Assembly: GCF_001955655.1 (NCBI RefSeq)
Contig: NZ_MSPW01000014.1
Coordinates: 1-64,000, forward strand
Reading direction: 5' to 3'
From: Viridibacillus arenosi
GTDB taxonomy: Bacteria; Bacillota; Bacilli; Bacillales_A; Planococcaceae
DNA: 64,000 nt
Under the pieces are notes generated by a model. It searched no databases, was not told where the DNA came from, and was given only the letters and a program-made list of their open reading frames with translations. The position numbers and the translations under genes are program-made. Numbering within the stretch: position 1 is the first letter of the stretch; each line of letters starts with the position of its first letter. Shown here piece after piece: positions 43,002 to 52,032 of the stretch.

Positions 43002-43328
43002 ATTTTTTATGCAATTGTTTTGTTTATACTTGCAGGTATAGCTGAAATTGGCGGAGGATATTTGATATGGCTATGGTTAAGAGAAGGTAAACCATATTAT
43101 TGGGGTATAGGTGGAGGAATAGCCTTAGCCTTATACGGTGTTATTGCTACATTTCAATCGTTTCCATCGTTCGGTAGAGTATATGCTGCATACGGAGGAG
43201 TATTTATCGTTCTTTCTGTCCTGTGGGGATGGGGGATTGATAAAAAAGCACCCGATTTGTACGATTGGGTAGGTGCAGGAATTTGCTTAGTTGGTGTAGC
43301 CGTAATGTTATTAGCACCGCGTCAATAG
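43002..43328 (+). CDS. ynfA: YnfA family membrane protein, apparent ATT start
   Basis: A YnfA-type four-helix protein ([20 protein letters not shown] and [16 protein letters not shown] are diagnostic). No ATG/GTG/TTG gives the full N-terminus in frame: the expected first codon is ATT at 43002, which yields 108 aa, exactly the usual family length, with AGGAAGTGG about 9 nt upstream. The first standard start, TTG 43020, would remove half of helix 1. It is either a rare ATT start or a start mutation. The ATG at 43009 is out of frame. Confidence 0.85.
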   Translation: MFYAIVLFILAGIAEIGGGYLIWLWLREGKPYYWGIGGGIALALYGVIATFQSFPSFGRVYAAYGGVFIVLSVLWGWGIDKKAPDLYDWVGAGICLVGVAVMLLAPRQ

Positions 43329-43385
43329 TAATAGTAACTGTACATGGCATATTCAAGTATTGGAGGCTTTAGTTTAATAAAAAGG

Positions 43386-43429
43386 AAAGGGCATTACATA
43401 TTAGGTAGATATAATATGTAATGCCCTTT
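43386..43429. terminator. 17-bp perfect hairpin terminator
   Basis: AAAGGGCATTACATATT (43386-43402) pairs with 43413-43429, followed by TTATTTATCCTTTTT. It ends ynfA and may also serve the opposite gene. Confidence 0.9.
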
Positions 43430-43497
43430 TATTTATCCTTTTTAAATTTAAGTCTGGATAATTTAAAGGTTTAAATTTCTTTTAAATAGCTTTTTTA

Positions 43498-44133
43498 TCA
43501 AAAATAAATTCTAAACTTTTTAGCGTTAGCAACCTTTGCTTCATTTCCATCAAATACATCACTTGTTGTAATTTCAATCCATTCAAGGTTCGTTTTTGTA
43601 TCAACGATGAATCCCAAATTGCCTTTCTTAGATGCACTACCTTCAATTTCTTCGTTTAAGTTTTCTAAGTAAATGTCTTGATCCCAAGTGATTTTCTGAC
43701 CAGTATTTGTTTCAATCATAGCGATTGGTGCGAAGTTTACTTTTTGGGTGGAACTGTTTTTGATTTCCACAAAGAGTTTCACATAATCAAATTCTTCGTC
43801 ATGGGTGAGGCTGTGGAAATAGTCGGTTAGACTGTAATCGGGGAACAGGTGAATTAGCTTTGTATCTTTCACTGTTAATTTAATATCCCCGACTTTAACT
43901 GTTTGTTCTTTTAAGTTTATTTTCTGTAATGTTGCTTCGCCTTTCGCATCTTTGATGGATTGTCCGACAGTGAGTAATGTGCGGTCATCAGGTACTTGTG
44001 GATTTGCTCCATACCCATCGAGGTAATTGCTTTCTATTTCTTGAGCCAAAGCAGGGGAGCTAGTACTGAAATCTTTGTCGGAGCAGCCAAATAATAAGGA
44101 TGGTAAAAGTAAAAAGCCGAGTGATTTTTTCAT
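43498..44133 (-). CDS. Lipoprotein with DUF4352-like domain
   Basis: A 211-aa lipoprotein with lipobox LLFGC (Cys17). The later part (DDEEFDYVKLFVEIKNSSTQKVNFAP-like region split by loops, then GNLGFIVDTKTNLEWIEI) is the immunoglobulin-like fold of the DUF4352/TRF2-type extracytoplasmic domain. It lies downstream of the alkaline phosphatase gene on the same strand but is separated by a terminator. Function unknown. Confidence 0.75.
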   Translation of the reverse strand: MKKSLGFLLLPSLLFGCSDKDFSTSSPALAQEIESNYLDGYGANPQVPDDRTLLTVGQSIKDAKGEATLQKINLKEQTVKVGDIKLTVKDTKLIHLFPDYSLTDYFHSLTHDEEFDYVKLFVEIKNSSTQKVNFAPIAMIETNTGQKITWDQDIYLENLNEEIEGSASKKGNLGFIVDTKTNLEWIEITTSDVFDGNEAKVANAKKFRIYF

Positions 44134-44154
44134 TTATTAACCTCCATTTAATAG

Positions 44155-44191
44155 AATAAAGGGCTAACGGTAGGAGTGTCAGCCCTTTATT
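44155..44191 (-). terminator. Terminator between alkaline phosphatase and lipoprotein genes
   Basis: An 11-bp perfect stem (AATAAAGGGCT, 44155-44165 with 44181-44191). The plus-strand A-rich left flank gives the U-run for minus-strand transcripts. Confidence 0.75.
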
Positions 44192-44200
44192 AAAATTATG

Positions 44201-45589
44201 TTATTTATCTTTGATGACTGTTTTGTTTTTCTTTTTATTTTGCTCTAAAATTTTGAAGATGATTTTAGCGTTGTCAGTGTTGTCAATTTGGCCAGCAAAT
44301 TTGCTTGATGACGGACCGTAAGCGTATACAGGAACATCTTCTCCAGTATGACCACCTGTTGTCCAACCTGTGTTTGAACGCGTATCGAAGATTTTCTCGA
44401 TTGCATTGTCGATATCAATTTCTTTTTTAGCTGTTGCATCTTTTACCGATTGAATTTCTTCAGCTGTTAAATCAAGATTAATATATTGTTTTAAAGTTTG
44501 TTCAACATCGGCACCATTCGCAATTTTGTTTGCCATGAAATCGGGTGTGCGTTTAGCAGCTTTGATTGGAGTGGCAAACCAGTTGTAATCGCCATTTGCA
44601 CCAATTGTGAAACCGCCAGTAGAGTGGTCAGCTGTTGCAACGACTAATGTATGCTTGTCTTTTTTAGCAAAGTCGATGGCTGCTTTGAATGCCTTTTCGA
44701 AATCTTCCATTTCACTCATTGCTCCAACGATGTCGTTGTCATGACCTGCCCAATCGATTTGGCTACCTTCAACCATTAAGAAAAATCCGTTTTTATTTTG
44801 TTTTAAGCTAGAGATGGCAGAGTTCGTCATATCTGCTAGGGAAGGTGTCTCAGCTTTGCGGTCAATCATTTTATCCATACCACCAGTTGCGAATAAGCCA
44901 AGAACCTGTTTATTTTTATTTTTATGTAACTCTTTTTTTGTTGTCACATAGTTAAAGCCATCTTTTTTAAATTCTTTCACAAGGTCTCGGTCCTCGCGGA
45001 TAAATAGTGATGAACCGCCACCAAGCAGAACATCGACTTTGTGCTTGCCGTTAATGAGTTCATCGTAATAGTCATCTGCAATGCCGTTCATGTTTTTTCG
45101 ACTTGGATCGTGAGCGCCAAATGCAGCTGGCGTTGCATGTGTAATCTCAGATGTTGCTACAAGTCCTGTAGCTTTGCCCATTTCTTTTGCAGATTCTAGG
45201 ACAGTCTTCACTTCTGATTCATCATTATCTACTGCTATAGCATTGTTATATGTTTTAATACCTGCTGACATTGCTGTTGCAGCAGATGCAGAGTCTGTTA
45301 CGTTTTCTTTTGTGTCTTCTGGATACGTCATTTGTTGCCCAACTAGATATTTATCAAACACTGTAGGACTGACAAATTTTGAGTTAGGGCTGCTTTTTAA
45401 GTAGCGATAGGCTGAAGTGTAAGAAACACCCATGCCATCTCCAATAAGGAAGATAATATTTTTAATTTCGGGTTCTTTTGGTGCTGTTGATTTTGCTTGC
45501 GCCTCAGAAAAAGGTACTCCTAGGCTACTAATCGCCAGAGTAGATACAGCTGCAAACGCAAGTAATTTCTTCTTGAAATTCTTGTTCAT
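44201..45589 (-). CDS. Secreted alkaline phosphatase (PhoA/PhoB family)
   Basis: A 462-aa alkaline phosphatase. The signal peptide ends near SEAQAK; NIIFLIGDGMG holds the first metal Asp; TDSASAATAMSAG holds the nucleophile Ser; TADHSTGG and GWTTGGHTGEDVP give the metal His/Asp residues. It releases phosphate from organic esters outside the cell under phosphate starvation. The ATG at 45589 follows TAGGAGG; a TTG at 45592 is also possible. Upstream Pho boxes fit PhoPR control. Confidence 0.95.
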   Translation of the reverse strand: MNKNFKKKLLAFAAVSTLAISSLGVPFSEAQAKSTAPKEPEIKNIIFLIGDGMGVSYTSAYRYLKSSPNSKFVSPTVFDKYLVGQQMTYPEDTKENVTDSASAATAMSAGIKTYNNAIAVDNDESEVKTVLESAKEMGKATGLVATSEITHATPAAFGAHDPSRKNMNGIADDYYDELINGKHKVDVLLGGGSSLFIREDRDLVKEFKKDGFNYVTTKKELHKNKNKQVLGLFATGGMDKMIDRKAETPSLADMTNSAISSLKQNKNGFFLMVEGSQIDWAGHDNDIVGAMSEMEDFEKAFKAAIDFAKKDKHTLVVATADHSTGGFTIGANGDYNWFATPIKAAKRTPDFMANKIANGADVEQTLKQYINLDLTAEEIQSVKDATAKKEIDIDNAIEKIFDTRSNTGWTTGGHTGEDVPVYAYGPSSSKFAGQIDNTDNAKIIFKILEQNKKKNKTVIKDK

Positions 45590-45660
45590 CAATATAATTC
45601 CTCCTAAACTTTGGTATATCTAAAATATACAGAAACAGTTTTATGGAAGTGTTATCGCCA

Positions 45661-45687
45661 TGTAAGAGATATGTAAATCATTGTAAA
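45661..45687 (-). promoter_or_regulatory. PhoP box upstream of the alkaline phosphatase gene
   Basis: On the gene's strand three TT(T)ACA-type hexamers begin at 45687, 45677 and 45666, spaced by 10 and 11 bp: TTTACA, TTTACA, CTTACA. Direct hexamers at one-turn spacing are the PhoP-P binding pattern of Bacillus. Confidence 0.65.
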
Positions 45688-45829
45688 GAAAAGATTAACT
45701 ATCATCGCAAAACTGTTAATTTTTTTTATAGTATGTTCAAAATCGGGTTATTTATTTTTAGAAATTCAATTGTAATATCAGTGCCACATCTATTTTTAGC
45801 GTTTTTATTTTGAGAATCAACGCATAATA

Positions 45830-45984
45830 AAGAAATTAAATGTTAGTTTTGTAGTTGGTGCGGCAATAGCTGGCGGATTAGCGTTATACTTTGGCTGTGA
45901 ATCACAAGCTCCTCATGGTGGAATGTAGTTTCACTTCTAATTGGTTGTATTGTAACAGCGTTAATGGTTGGATTCTGGAAATAA
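45830..45984 (+). pseudogene. Decayed C-terminus of fructose PTS EIIC (FruA-like)
   Basis: One frame reads VGAAIAGGLALYFGCESQAPHGG and stops; the next frame continues VSLLIGCIVTALMVGFWK to a stop at 45984. The order and the APHGG motif match the last helices of fructose-specific EIIC, joined by a frameshift. No 5' part of the gene is present. Confidence 0.6.
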
Positions 45985-46166
45985 CCAATTGAAGAAAAAA
46001 TGTAAAGTATTACAGGGCTGCCTTATTTTGTTGAACGGTCAATCGGTCAATTTAAAAGAATTAAACAACTGGTAATTACAAATTAGAGTTATGTTGTATA
46101 ATTAAGGAAGTTAGTGTGGTCTGAAGGAAGATATTTGATGCAATTTAGAATTGGAGGATGATGACA

Positions 46167-46688
46167 ATGGAAGTGTTGATAAATACTGAAAGACTACTAA
46201 TCAGAAATTTTAAAGAAGATGATTGGTTAAATTTATATGCATATACATCTAACCCAAACGTAATGGAGTATATGCCATCAGGAGTGTTAAATGAAGATGA
46301 AGCAAAGCAGTTAGTGAATAATAATTTGCACGATAAAGCTGAGAAATTCGCAATTATACTAAAAGAAGAAAATCTCCTGATAGGTCATATTGAATTTTTT
46401 AAATACTTTGGTGAACATACTTATGAAATAGGTTGGGTGTTTAATCCGGACTATTGTAATAAGGGTTTTGCTACTGAAGCGGCCAAAGCATTTGTAGACT
46501 ATGGATTTATAGATTTAAAGTTACATAGAATAATTGCCACTTGTCAGCCCGAGAATATTCCATCCTATCGAGTTATGGAGAAAATAGGTATGAGAAGAGA
46601 AGGATACTTCAAAAAATGTATACCTCATGGAGATACATGGTGGGATGAATATTACTATGCAGTGTTAAGAGAAGAATATTTAAAATGA
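46167..46688 (+). CDS. GNAT acetyltransferase, RimJ/RimL-like
   Basis: A 173-aa GNAT: LINTERLLIRNFKEDDWLNLYAY start, GWVFNPDYCNKGFATEAAKAF acetyl-CoA loop, and NIPSYRVMEKIGMRREG end. The ATG at 46167 has GGAGG 9 nt upstream; two earlier ATGs (46158, 46161) touch the RBS. Substrate unknown. Confidence 0.88.
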   Translation: MEVLINTERLLIRNFKEDDWLNLYAYTSNPNVMEYMPSGVLNEDEAKQLVNNNLHDKAEKFAIILKEENLLIGHIEFFKYFGEHTYEIGWVFNPDYCNKGFATEAAKAFVDYGFIDLKLHRIIATCQPENIPSYRVMEKIGMRREGYFKKCIPHGDTWWDEYYYAVLREEYLK

Positions 46689-46754
46689 AAAATAATAGAT
46701 AATTTATATGTAAATTACTTCTCAAATTTAATGTACTAATGGAGGAAGTTTAAA

Positions 46755-47180
46755 ATGGACTGTTTAGGATGTAGTCTAGCTAATAAAAATGATCAAGTTC
46801 ATGTTGTTTTCGAGGATGATTACGTATGTTGTTTCTTGGACCATGATCCATACAACGAAGGCCACGTTTTAATATTGCCTAAAAAGCACATTTATGATGT
46901 TGAAGATCTTGATGAAAATACTGCTAATGCAATAATGAAGGCATCTATGCTTTTATCTAAAGCAATAAAAAGACTGTTTAACCCTGATGGTATTACCATT
47001 TGCCAAAACGGTGGCATTTTCAATGAATTAACTCATTATCATATGCATGTTGTACCTAGATACAAAGATCAATCATTCGCCACTTTCTATTCAGGTGAGG
47101 ATAATTATATAGAAGAAGATATTAATTTAGTGGAGACAAAAAGAAAACTTATCGATGTAGTTAATGAAATAATTAACTAA
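46755..47180 (+). CDS. HIT family protein
   Basis: A 141-aa histidine-triad hydrolase/transferase: THYHMHVVPRY contains His94, His96, His98, and the N-terminal CLGCSLANK and DPYNEGHVLILPKKH are typical. Such proteins cleave nucleoside phosphoramidates or dinucleoside polyphosphates. A GGAGGAAG site precedes the ATG. Confidence 0.93.
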   Translation: MDCLGCSLANKNDQVHVVFEDDYVCCFLDHDPYNEGHVLILPKKHIYDVEDLDENTANAIMKASMLLSKAIKRLFNPDGITICQNGGIFNELTHYHMHVVPRYKDQSFATFYSGEDNYIEEDINLVETKRKLIDVVNEIIN

Positions 47181-47195
47181 ATAATAGTGAATGTA

Positions 47196-47237
47196 AAAGG
47201 AACTTCCGGTCACGTGGAGTTCCTTTATTTTTTTAAA
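47196..47237 (+). terminator. Terminator of the HIT gene
   Basis: A 9-bp perfect stem (AAAGGAACT, 47196-47204 with 47218-47226) followed by a run of T. Confidence 0.85.
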
Positions 47238-47575
47238 AAACATTTTGAAAGCTTGATTAAAAAGTAAATGACTCATTTGGCACAAAAATGCTACTCAGGC
47301 ATAGACTAGTGTACGGTGTAGAAAGCGTGTATGAATTAACAATGCTACATACTAAAATTCTGATTAGCAGCATTTTTTCACAATTCTAATATCAAACAAG
47401 TATTGAATGTAATATTGGGCATTTGTGAAAGGAGTAGTTCTGCAATTGCCGTTTTTTACACTGTTATTTAAGTTAATAGAAAAAGGTAAAGTACAGTTTC
47501 AAAGAAGATGATATATGCTCAATTTTTGTGAAGGCGCCGTAATATAATAATAAATTTTCTGGAAAGGATGAAAAG
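47238..47575. other. Non-coding stretch with possible structured RNA or fragments
   Basis: AAAATGCTACTCAG near 47285 can pair imperfectly with CTGATTAGCAGCATTTT near 47365-47382, followed by T, leaving about 70 nt between. A TTG frame near 47443 with GGAG upstream gives only about 20 codons. No gene is supported. Confidence 0.35.
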
Positions 47576-47962
47576 ATGAATTTCGTAAAGCAAATTGTGA
47601 GTTCAGCGTTTATAGGATTCGTCTTATTTTATTTAGCGTATGTTATAGATATGGGCAGCTTTAAAATGGAAAGTGAATTTGTCATGGTAGCTGCTATTAT
47701 AAGTATTGTATTTTTAATCTTATTTATATTAGATGGAATAGTGTTCACCGATGAGACTAGTAGAATCATTCCGTATCAAACTGTATTTGGAAGCGTTTTA
47801 TTTTTCCCGATTTATATAAATATCATGGATAATTTAGCGGATTCTGAAGCAAATTATGCTGTTCGTTTTATTATCAGTATGAGTGCTGTTTTTTTCATCC
47901 TCATTGTAGCTGTCTCATGCTCAATTCGCCATCATTATAATAAGAAGAAACTTATTGGTTAG
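47576..47962 (+). CDS. Hypothetical four-helix membrane protein
   Basis: A 128-aa protein with four hydrophobic segments (about residues 4-22, 35-55, 65-83 and 98-117) and a basic end RHHYNKKKLIG. A GGAAAGGATG site precedes the ATG. No family recognised; it has its own terminator. Confidence 0.65.
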   Translation: MNFVKQIVSSAFIGFVLFYLAYVIDMGSFKMESEFVMVAAIISIVFLILFILDGIVFTDETSRIIPYQTVFGSVLFFPIYINIMDNLADSEANYAVRFIISMSAVFFILIVAVSCSIRHHYNKKKLIG

Positions 47963-47999
47963 AAAAAATATAGTAGCTTTGAAAAATTATATTTCATTT

Positions 48000-48045
48000 A
48001 AAAGAACTACCACTTCAAATGTGAAGCAGCAGTTCTTTTTTTGTT
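48000..48045 (+). terminator. Hairpin terminator
   Basis: AAAAGAACT pairs with AGTTCTTTT (48031-48039 region) around an inner CTTCA/TGAAG hairpin; T-rich after. Confidence 0.75.
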
Positions 48046-48205
48046 TGCTTATTATCTATCATTAATTTTAGTAATAAAAAAGTTCATAGTTGTTGAGCTT
48101 TTCTATATCAATCAGTAATATCTACAAATCTGGTGAATATTAATGGAAAGAGGTAGTAGACAAGTTTAAGGAATTTGAAACTTAATCTAGAAGGAGATGA
48201 ACAGG

Positions 48206-48625
48206 ATGAAATATATACTAGGCTTAATTTTGATCGTTTTTCCAGGCATCTATGGATACTTAGCTCATCAATCAATGATTCCATTTTATCCTCTGATCGC
48301 GCAAATTGTTTTTTTAGTATATTGGTTATGGGTTGGTTACATAATCGGGCGATTTAGTAAGAGCTCTATGAAAGGATTGATTTTAGGGAATAGTGTATGG
48401 CTGATTTCGTTGGTATTATTCATCTGGCAATTTGTCCTAACAGATGAAGTGGGAAGATTTGGAAACGTCGCTGCCATCCCACAGTACTATATTCTTCCGT
48501 TTGTATGGTTAGCGAGTAAATTAGCAGGACTATTAACTATGATTGATGGTTCAACAATTATCATTCTTACTTTTATTTGTATGTTAGTTGTATTTGTTTC
48601 CGGATTTAGACTAGGGAAAAAGTGA
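48206..48625 (+). CDS. Hypothetical membrane protein
   Basis: A 139-aa protein with four hydrophobic helices and small Gly-rich turns (LILIVFPGIYGYLAH, VYWLWVGYIIGRF). The ATG at 48206 is 9 nt after AAGGAG; the ATG at 48197 touches the RBS. No family recognised. Confidence 0.62.
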   Translation: MKYILGLILIVFPGIYGYLAHQSMIPFYPLIAQIVFLVYWLWVGYIIGRFSKSSMKGLILGNSVWLISLVLFIWQFVLTDEVGRFGNVAAIPQYYILPFVWLASKLAGLLTMIDGSTIIILTFICMLVVFVSGFRLGKK

Positions 48626-48837
48626 TGTACGGTTTTCTTAGATATTATATACAATATATAGCCATTTGCTAATTGGATTTGCCACATCTACCATTCTCCT
48701 GAAAATTTACTTTATTATTAGAGTATTAAATATGATCCATTGAATATGTATTACTTTTTTCGGATAATAATAAATATTGTATCTTCCGTTTATAAGTATT
48801 AAACAACTTCCAAATGGATCATCAGAAGGAGAGACAA

Positions 48838-49821
48838 ATGAAAAAAATTAAGAGGCTATTTAAACGTAAATCAATTTGGTTCCTTCTTGTCCTTTTTGTA
48901 TTTATATATGTAAACAATAGTTCTTTGTTTGCAAAACGGGGAGAGGGAGCTCCACTACTTCTCGCGCATAGAGGACTTGCCCAAACGTTTTCGATGGAAG
49001 GTATAGAAAACGATACTTGTACAGCAGAGCGTATTAACCAACCAGAATATCCTTATTTGGAAAATACGATTCCTTCTATGGAAGCGGCAATTAAAGCTGG
49101 AGCAGATTTGGTGGAGATTGATGTGCAACCTACGAAAGATCATAATTTTGTGATTTTCCATGATTGGACACTAGATTGTCGGACAAATGGACAAGGTGTG
49201 ACAAGAGATTATACAACTAGTGAATTACAGGCATTAGACATCGGATACGGTTATACGGCAGATGAAGGAAAAACATTTCCTTTCCGAGGTAAAGGAATAG
49301 ATCTAATGCCAACACTTGATGAAGTATTGAATTACTTTCCAAAGACTTCTTTCCTGATTCACATCAAAAGTGATGATGAAAATGAAGGAATACAAATGGC
49401 GAATTATCTAGAAAAGCTGCCAGCGAATCGCCTCGAACAATTAACTGTGTATGGCGGCGATCAACCAATAGCTACACTAAGAGAGCGTTTACCAAGTTTA
49501 CGTACAATGTCAAAAGCTACATTAAAAAAAGACCTTATAATATATATGGCTATAGGGTGGACAGGTTATTTGCCTACAAATCTTAAGCACGGTCAATTAC
49601 ATATTCCAGAAAAAGTAGCACCGTGGCTTTGGGGATGGCCAAACCGTTTTCTAAAACGAATGGATAATGCAGATACGAGGGTTATTGTTGTTGGAGGCAA
49701 TGGGTCCGGCTTTTCAAGTGGTTTTGATACGCCAGCAGATATCAAACGTCTTCCTGAAGATTATTCAGGGGGTATTTGGACGAATCGTATTGATAAAATT
49801 GCACCTTTATATAACAAGTAA
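48838..49821 (+). CDS. Glycerophosphodiester phosphodiesterase (GDPD)
   Basis: A 327-aa protein with an N-terminal membrane anchor (residues 13-28) and an extracytoplasmic GDPD TIM barrel: LLLAHRGLAQ (His44, Arg45), LVEIDVQPTKDHNFVIFHDWTLDCRTNG with the metal Glu/Asp and second His, and DLMPTLDEVL. It hydrolyses glycerophosphodiesters to glycerol-3-phosphate and may recover phosphate from teichoic acid or lipids. The ATG at 48838 follows AAGGAGAG. Confidence 0.92.
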   Translation: MKKIKRLFKRKSIWFLLVLFVFIYVNNSSLFAKRGEGAPLLLAHRGLAQTFSMEGIENDTCTAERINQPEYPYLENTIPSMEAAIKAGADLVEIDVQPTKDHNFVIFHDWTLDCRTNGQGVTRDYTTSELQALDIGYGYTADEGKTFPFRGKGIDLMPTLDEVLNYFPKTSFLIHIKSDDENEGIQMANYLEKLPANRLEQLTVYGGDQPIATLRERLPSLRTMSKATLKKDLIIYMAIGWTGYLPTNLKHGQLHIPEKVAPWLWGWPNRFLKRMDNADTRVIVVGGNGSGFSSGFDTPADIKRLPEDYSGGIWTNRIDKIAPLYNK

Positions 49822-49904
49822 AGCTTAGTAAGCAAAAAGACAAACCTGGTTCCATAGAAAAATAGGACACAGGGTTGTTTTTTAGTTTAGAATTACTATT
49901 TTTG

Positions 49905-49935
49905 AACACCATTTCATTAGCGAATGGTGTTTTTT
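49905..49935 (+). terminator. Hairpin terminator
   Basis: A 9-bp perfect stem (AACACCATT, 49905-49913 with 49923-49931) followed by TTTT. Confidence 0.82.
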
Positions 49936-50009
49936 GTCAGTGAATTTTTAAATTTAGAAGGAAAAGAATAGAAATTAATAGAATAGAGTTAGAGAGTGGA
50001 GAAAATGTG

Positions 50010-51020
50010 ATGAAAAAGCATAGTTTTTTCTTAATTATAGAAGATAAATATCAATTTGGACTGTATAGGACAGAGGTGAGCGAATTGAAAGTAACGGAAG
50101 AAATGAAGCAAAGAATACAAGAAGTATTAATTCATGATCCATTATTTACGGTCGTACGTGATACACCTATGGAAGAGATATTATACAGCGATTCTTATTT
50201 AGCAGAAATAATTGAAAAGAAGTTCTATTCAATTACGGAAGTCGCTGTGTGGTTTGGCATATCGGATGCGAAGCTAAGATACTATATCAAACCATTTAAG
50301 GAATATATTTTTCTCGACCAAGAATTGACCCCCTCCACGTCAACGGTAATACGTTTATCATTCTTAGCCATATTAAAGCTGAGAATGATTATGTTGTTAA
50401 AAGATGAGTATCGAGTGAAAGGTTTAAAAGAACTTTTAGGCATAGATGATGTAGGCCGTGTAAATCCACGACCACATTTTTCTGAAGAAACAGCAGTCAC
50501 AGTTCCAGACCATTTAGGTGAGAAAGTAGATATTCTTAGTAATGTACTAAATCAAATGCTTCAAACAGGCTTATTTGAATTTAAAAAGAAGGATGAATCA
50601 GAAACTCAAATAGTAGTGAATGAAGATTTCTTCAAGCAAAGATTGGTTGCTTTTCCTAATGATTCGAATGAACAGATGGAAGAGATAAAAGCACAAACAG
50701 AGAAGTTGATAAAGGACAATGAGATATTAAAAGATCAAATTCAAGACATTACGGCTCATAAAGTGAAGGATATTGCTGTGAAGTTGAGAGAACGCCACAT
50801 TGAGAATGTGGTTGTTTCTGAGTTACGAGCTGAAGCATTAAGTCAGTTTGAAAGTCAAAATAAAATTGGGCTTTTCAAAAAACTCTTTTATTCATCAACA
50901 ATTGAAAAAGAGAAAGAACAATTTGTATCTAATTATCTGAAAGTACATTTGTATGACAGATTAGAATTGGAGCTAGCCGATTATTATCAGGCCAATCAGC
51001 TGCAAAAAGTGCAAAAATAA
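50010..51020 (+). CDS. MerR-like HTH protein with coiled-coil region
   Basis: A 336-aa protein. Residues about 70-100 (YSITEVAVWFGISDAKLRYYI) form a MerR-like helix-turn-helix. A long charged, heptad-like segment lies at about 215-265 (EQMEEIKAQTEKLIKDNEILKD...), and the C-terminal domain is helical. It could be a DNA-binding regulator or a chromosome/plasmid-partition-like protein. The ATG at 50010 follows GTGGAGA. No clear partner nearby. Confidence 0.65.
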   Translation: MKKHSFFLIIEDKYQFGLYRTEVSELKVTEEMKQRIQEVLIHDPLFTVVRDTPMEEILYSDSYLAEIIEKKFYSITEVAVWFGISDAKLRYYIKPFKEYIFLDQELTPSTSTVIRLSFLAILKLRMIMLLKDEYRVKGLKELLGIDDVGRVNPRPHFSEETAVTVPDHLGEKVDILSNVLNQMLQTGLFEFKKKDESETQIVVNEDFFKQRLVAFPNDSNEQMEEIKAQTEKLIKDNEILKDQIQDITAHKVKDIAVKLRERHIENVVVSELRAEALSQFESQNKIGLFKKLFYSSTIEKEKEQFVSNYLKVHLYDRLELELADYYQANQLQKVQK

Positions 51021-51049
51021 CATCTTGAACTTTTTAAAAGTTATCTATT

Positions 51050-51145
51050 TTAGAATTGATTATACTAAAGAAAACCAAAACATAAGAGAAGTAATTAATG
51101 AATCTATAAGAAATTGGCACATTGATATGTATCAAACTTCATAGC
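51050..51145 (+). pseudogene. Protein fragment homologous to 52045-52110
   Basis: The frame reads IDYTKENQNIREVINESIRNWH then stops at a TAG near 51143. A very similar fragment (REKINETIKNWH) lies at about 52050-52095, so both are probably debris of duplicated genes flanking the GNAT gene between them. Confidence 0.35.
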
Positions 51146-51246
51146 CGACACTTTAGGTTTGGACTCTGTATTGCACAGGATTCAATCCTTTTGTTTGTGA
51201 CTGAATGTTTTCAATGGAGGGGGAGTTAGGGGAAGGTTTAAATAGG

Positions 51247-52032
51247 ATGATAACACTAAGTGTTAAAGATTTTGATAAAGCGATAAAAGTAATAGAAAGT
51301 AATTTGAAAACTGTACCAACTTTTGTCTATTCAATATTAAATAATTATATTAATGGAATTGTTTATGTAGACTCAAAAAATGTTGAGACATTGCTCATTG
51401 GAACAGAATCCGGTATTTATTTCATTGCTGGGGAAGAAGATAATCATCAGTTTAATGATTTTCTTTTTGAATTGTATTGTAATAGAAAAAGTGAGGGACT
51501 ACGATTTACTTTATTTTCTGCATCTGAAAACTGGGATTGTGTAATTAACGTACTTTTTAAAGACAAATTAAAGCAGAGAGGCTGGTATACTTTTACGTAT
51601 GACCATAAGAAACAGTTTCAAGATGAAAGTCCTCTTGCCAGTGAATATTCTATAAAAAGAATAGATGAAGAGTTAATTAATAGTAGCTCTGAATATAATG
51701 GAAATTACTATAAAGAATATTGGGGTTCTGTGTCAAACTTTATTGAAAAGGGTTTCGGTTATTGTATTCTACATAAAGGGAGAGTGGTTAGTGAATGTAC
51801 TTCGATTTTTTCCTCACTTCAATTCTCAGAAATGGATATTGAAACACACGAAGATTATAGGGGACAAGGATTAGCCGCTATTAATGCAAAAGCATTTATA
51901 AATCACTGTTTAGAAAATAATATAATGCCTCGCTGGGATTGTGACATATTAAATAATGCATCTATTAAATTAGCTGGAAAATTAGGATTTAGACAACCTA
52001 ATAAATATTCAATATTTATAAAAAATAGCTAA
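51247..52032 (+). CDS. GNAT_acetyltran-family acetyltransferase
   Basis: A 261-aa protein with the two-part layout of the GNAT_acetyltran family: an N-terminal alpha/beta region and a C-terminal GNAT core with SEMDIETHEDYRGQGLAAINAK as the acetyl-CoA loop, then ASIKLAGKLGFRQP. The ATG at 51247 is preferred (AGGGGAAGG upstream); in-frame ATGs at 51205 and 51214 would lengthen it. Substrate unknown. Confidence 0.82.
   Translation: MITLSVKDFDKAIKVIESNLKTVPTFVYSILNNYINGIVYVDSKNVETLLIGTESGIYFIAGEEDNHQFNDFLFELYCNRKSEGLRFTLFSASENWDCVINVLFKDKLKQRGWYTFTYDHKKQFQDESPLASEYSIKRIDEELINSSSEYNGNYYKEYWGSVSNFIEKGFGYCILHKGRVVSECTSIFSSLQFSEMDIETHEDYRGQGLAAINAKAFINHCLENNIMPRWDCDILNNASIKLAGKLGFRQPNKYSIFIKNS

Noticed and set aside
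47238-47575. T-box or other riboswitch
   Set aside because: Long-range pairing exists, but I could not find a T-box sequence or any known aptamer core, and the next gene is an unknown membrane protein.
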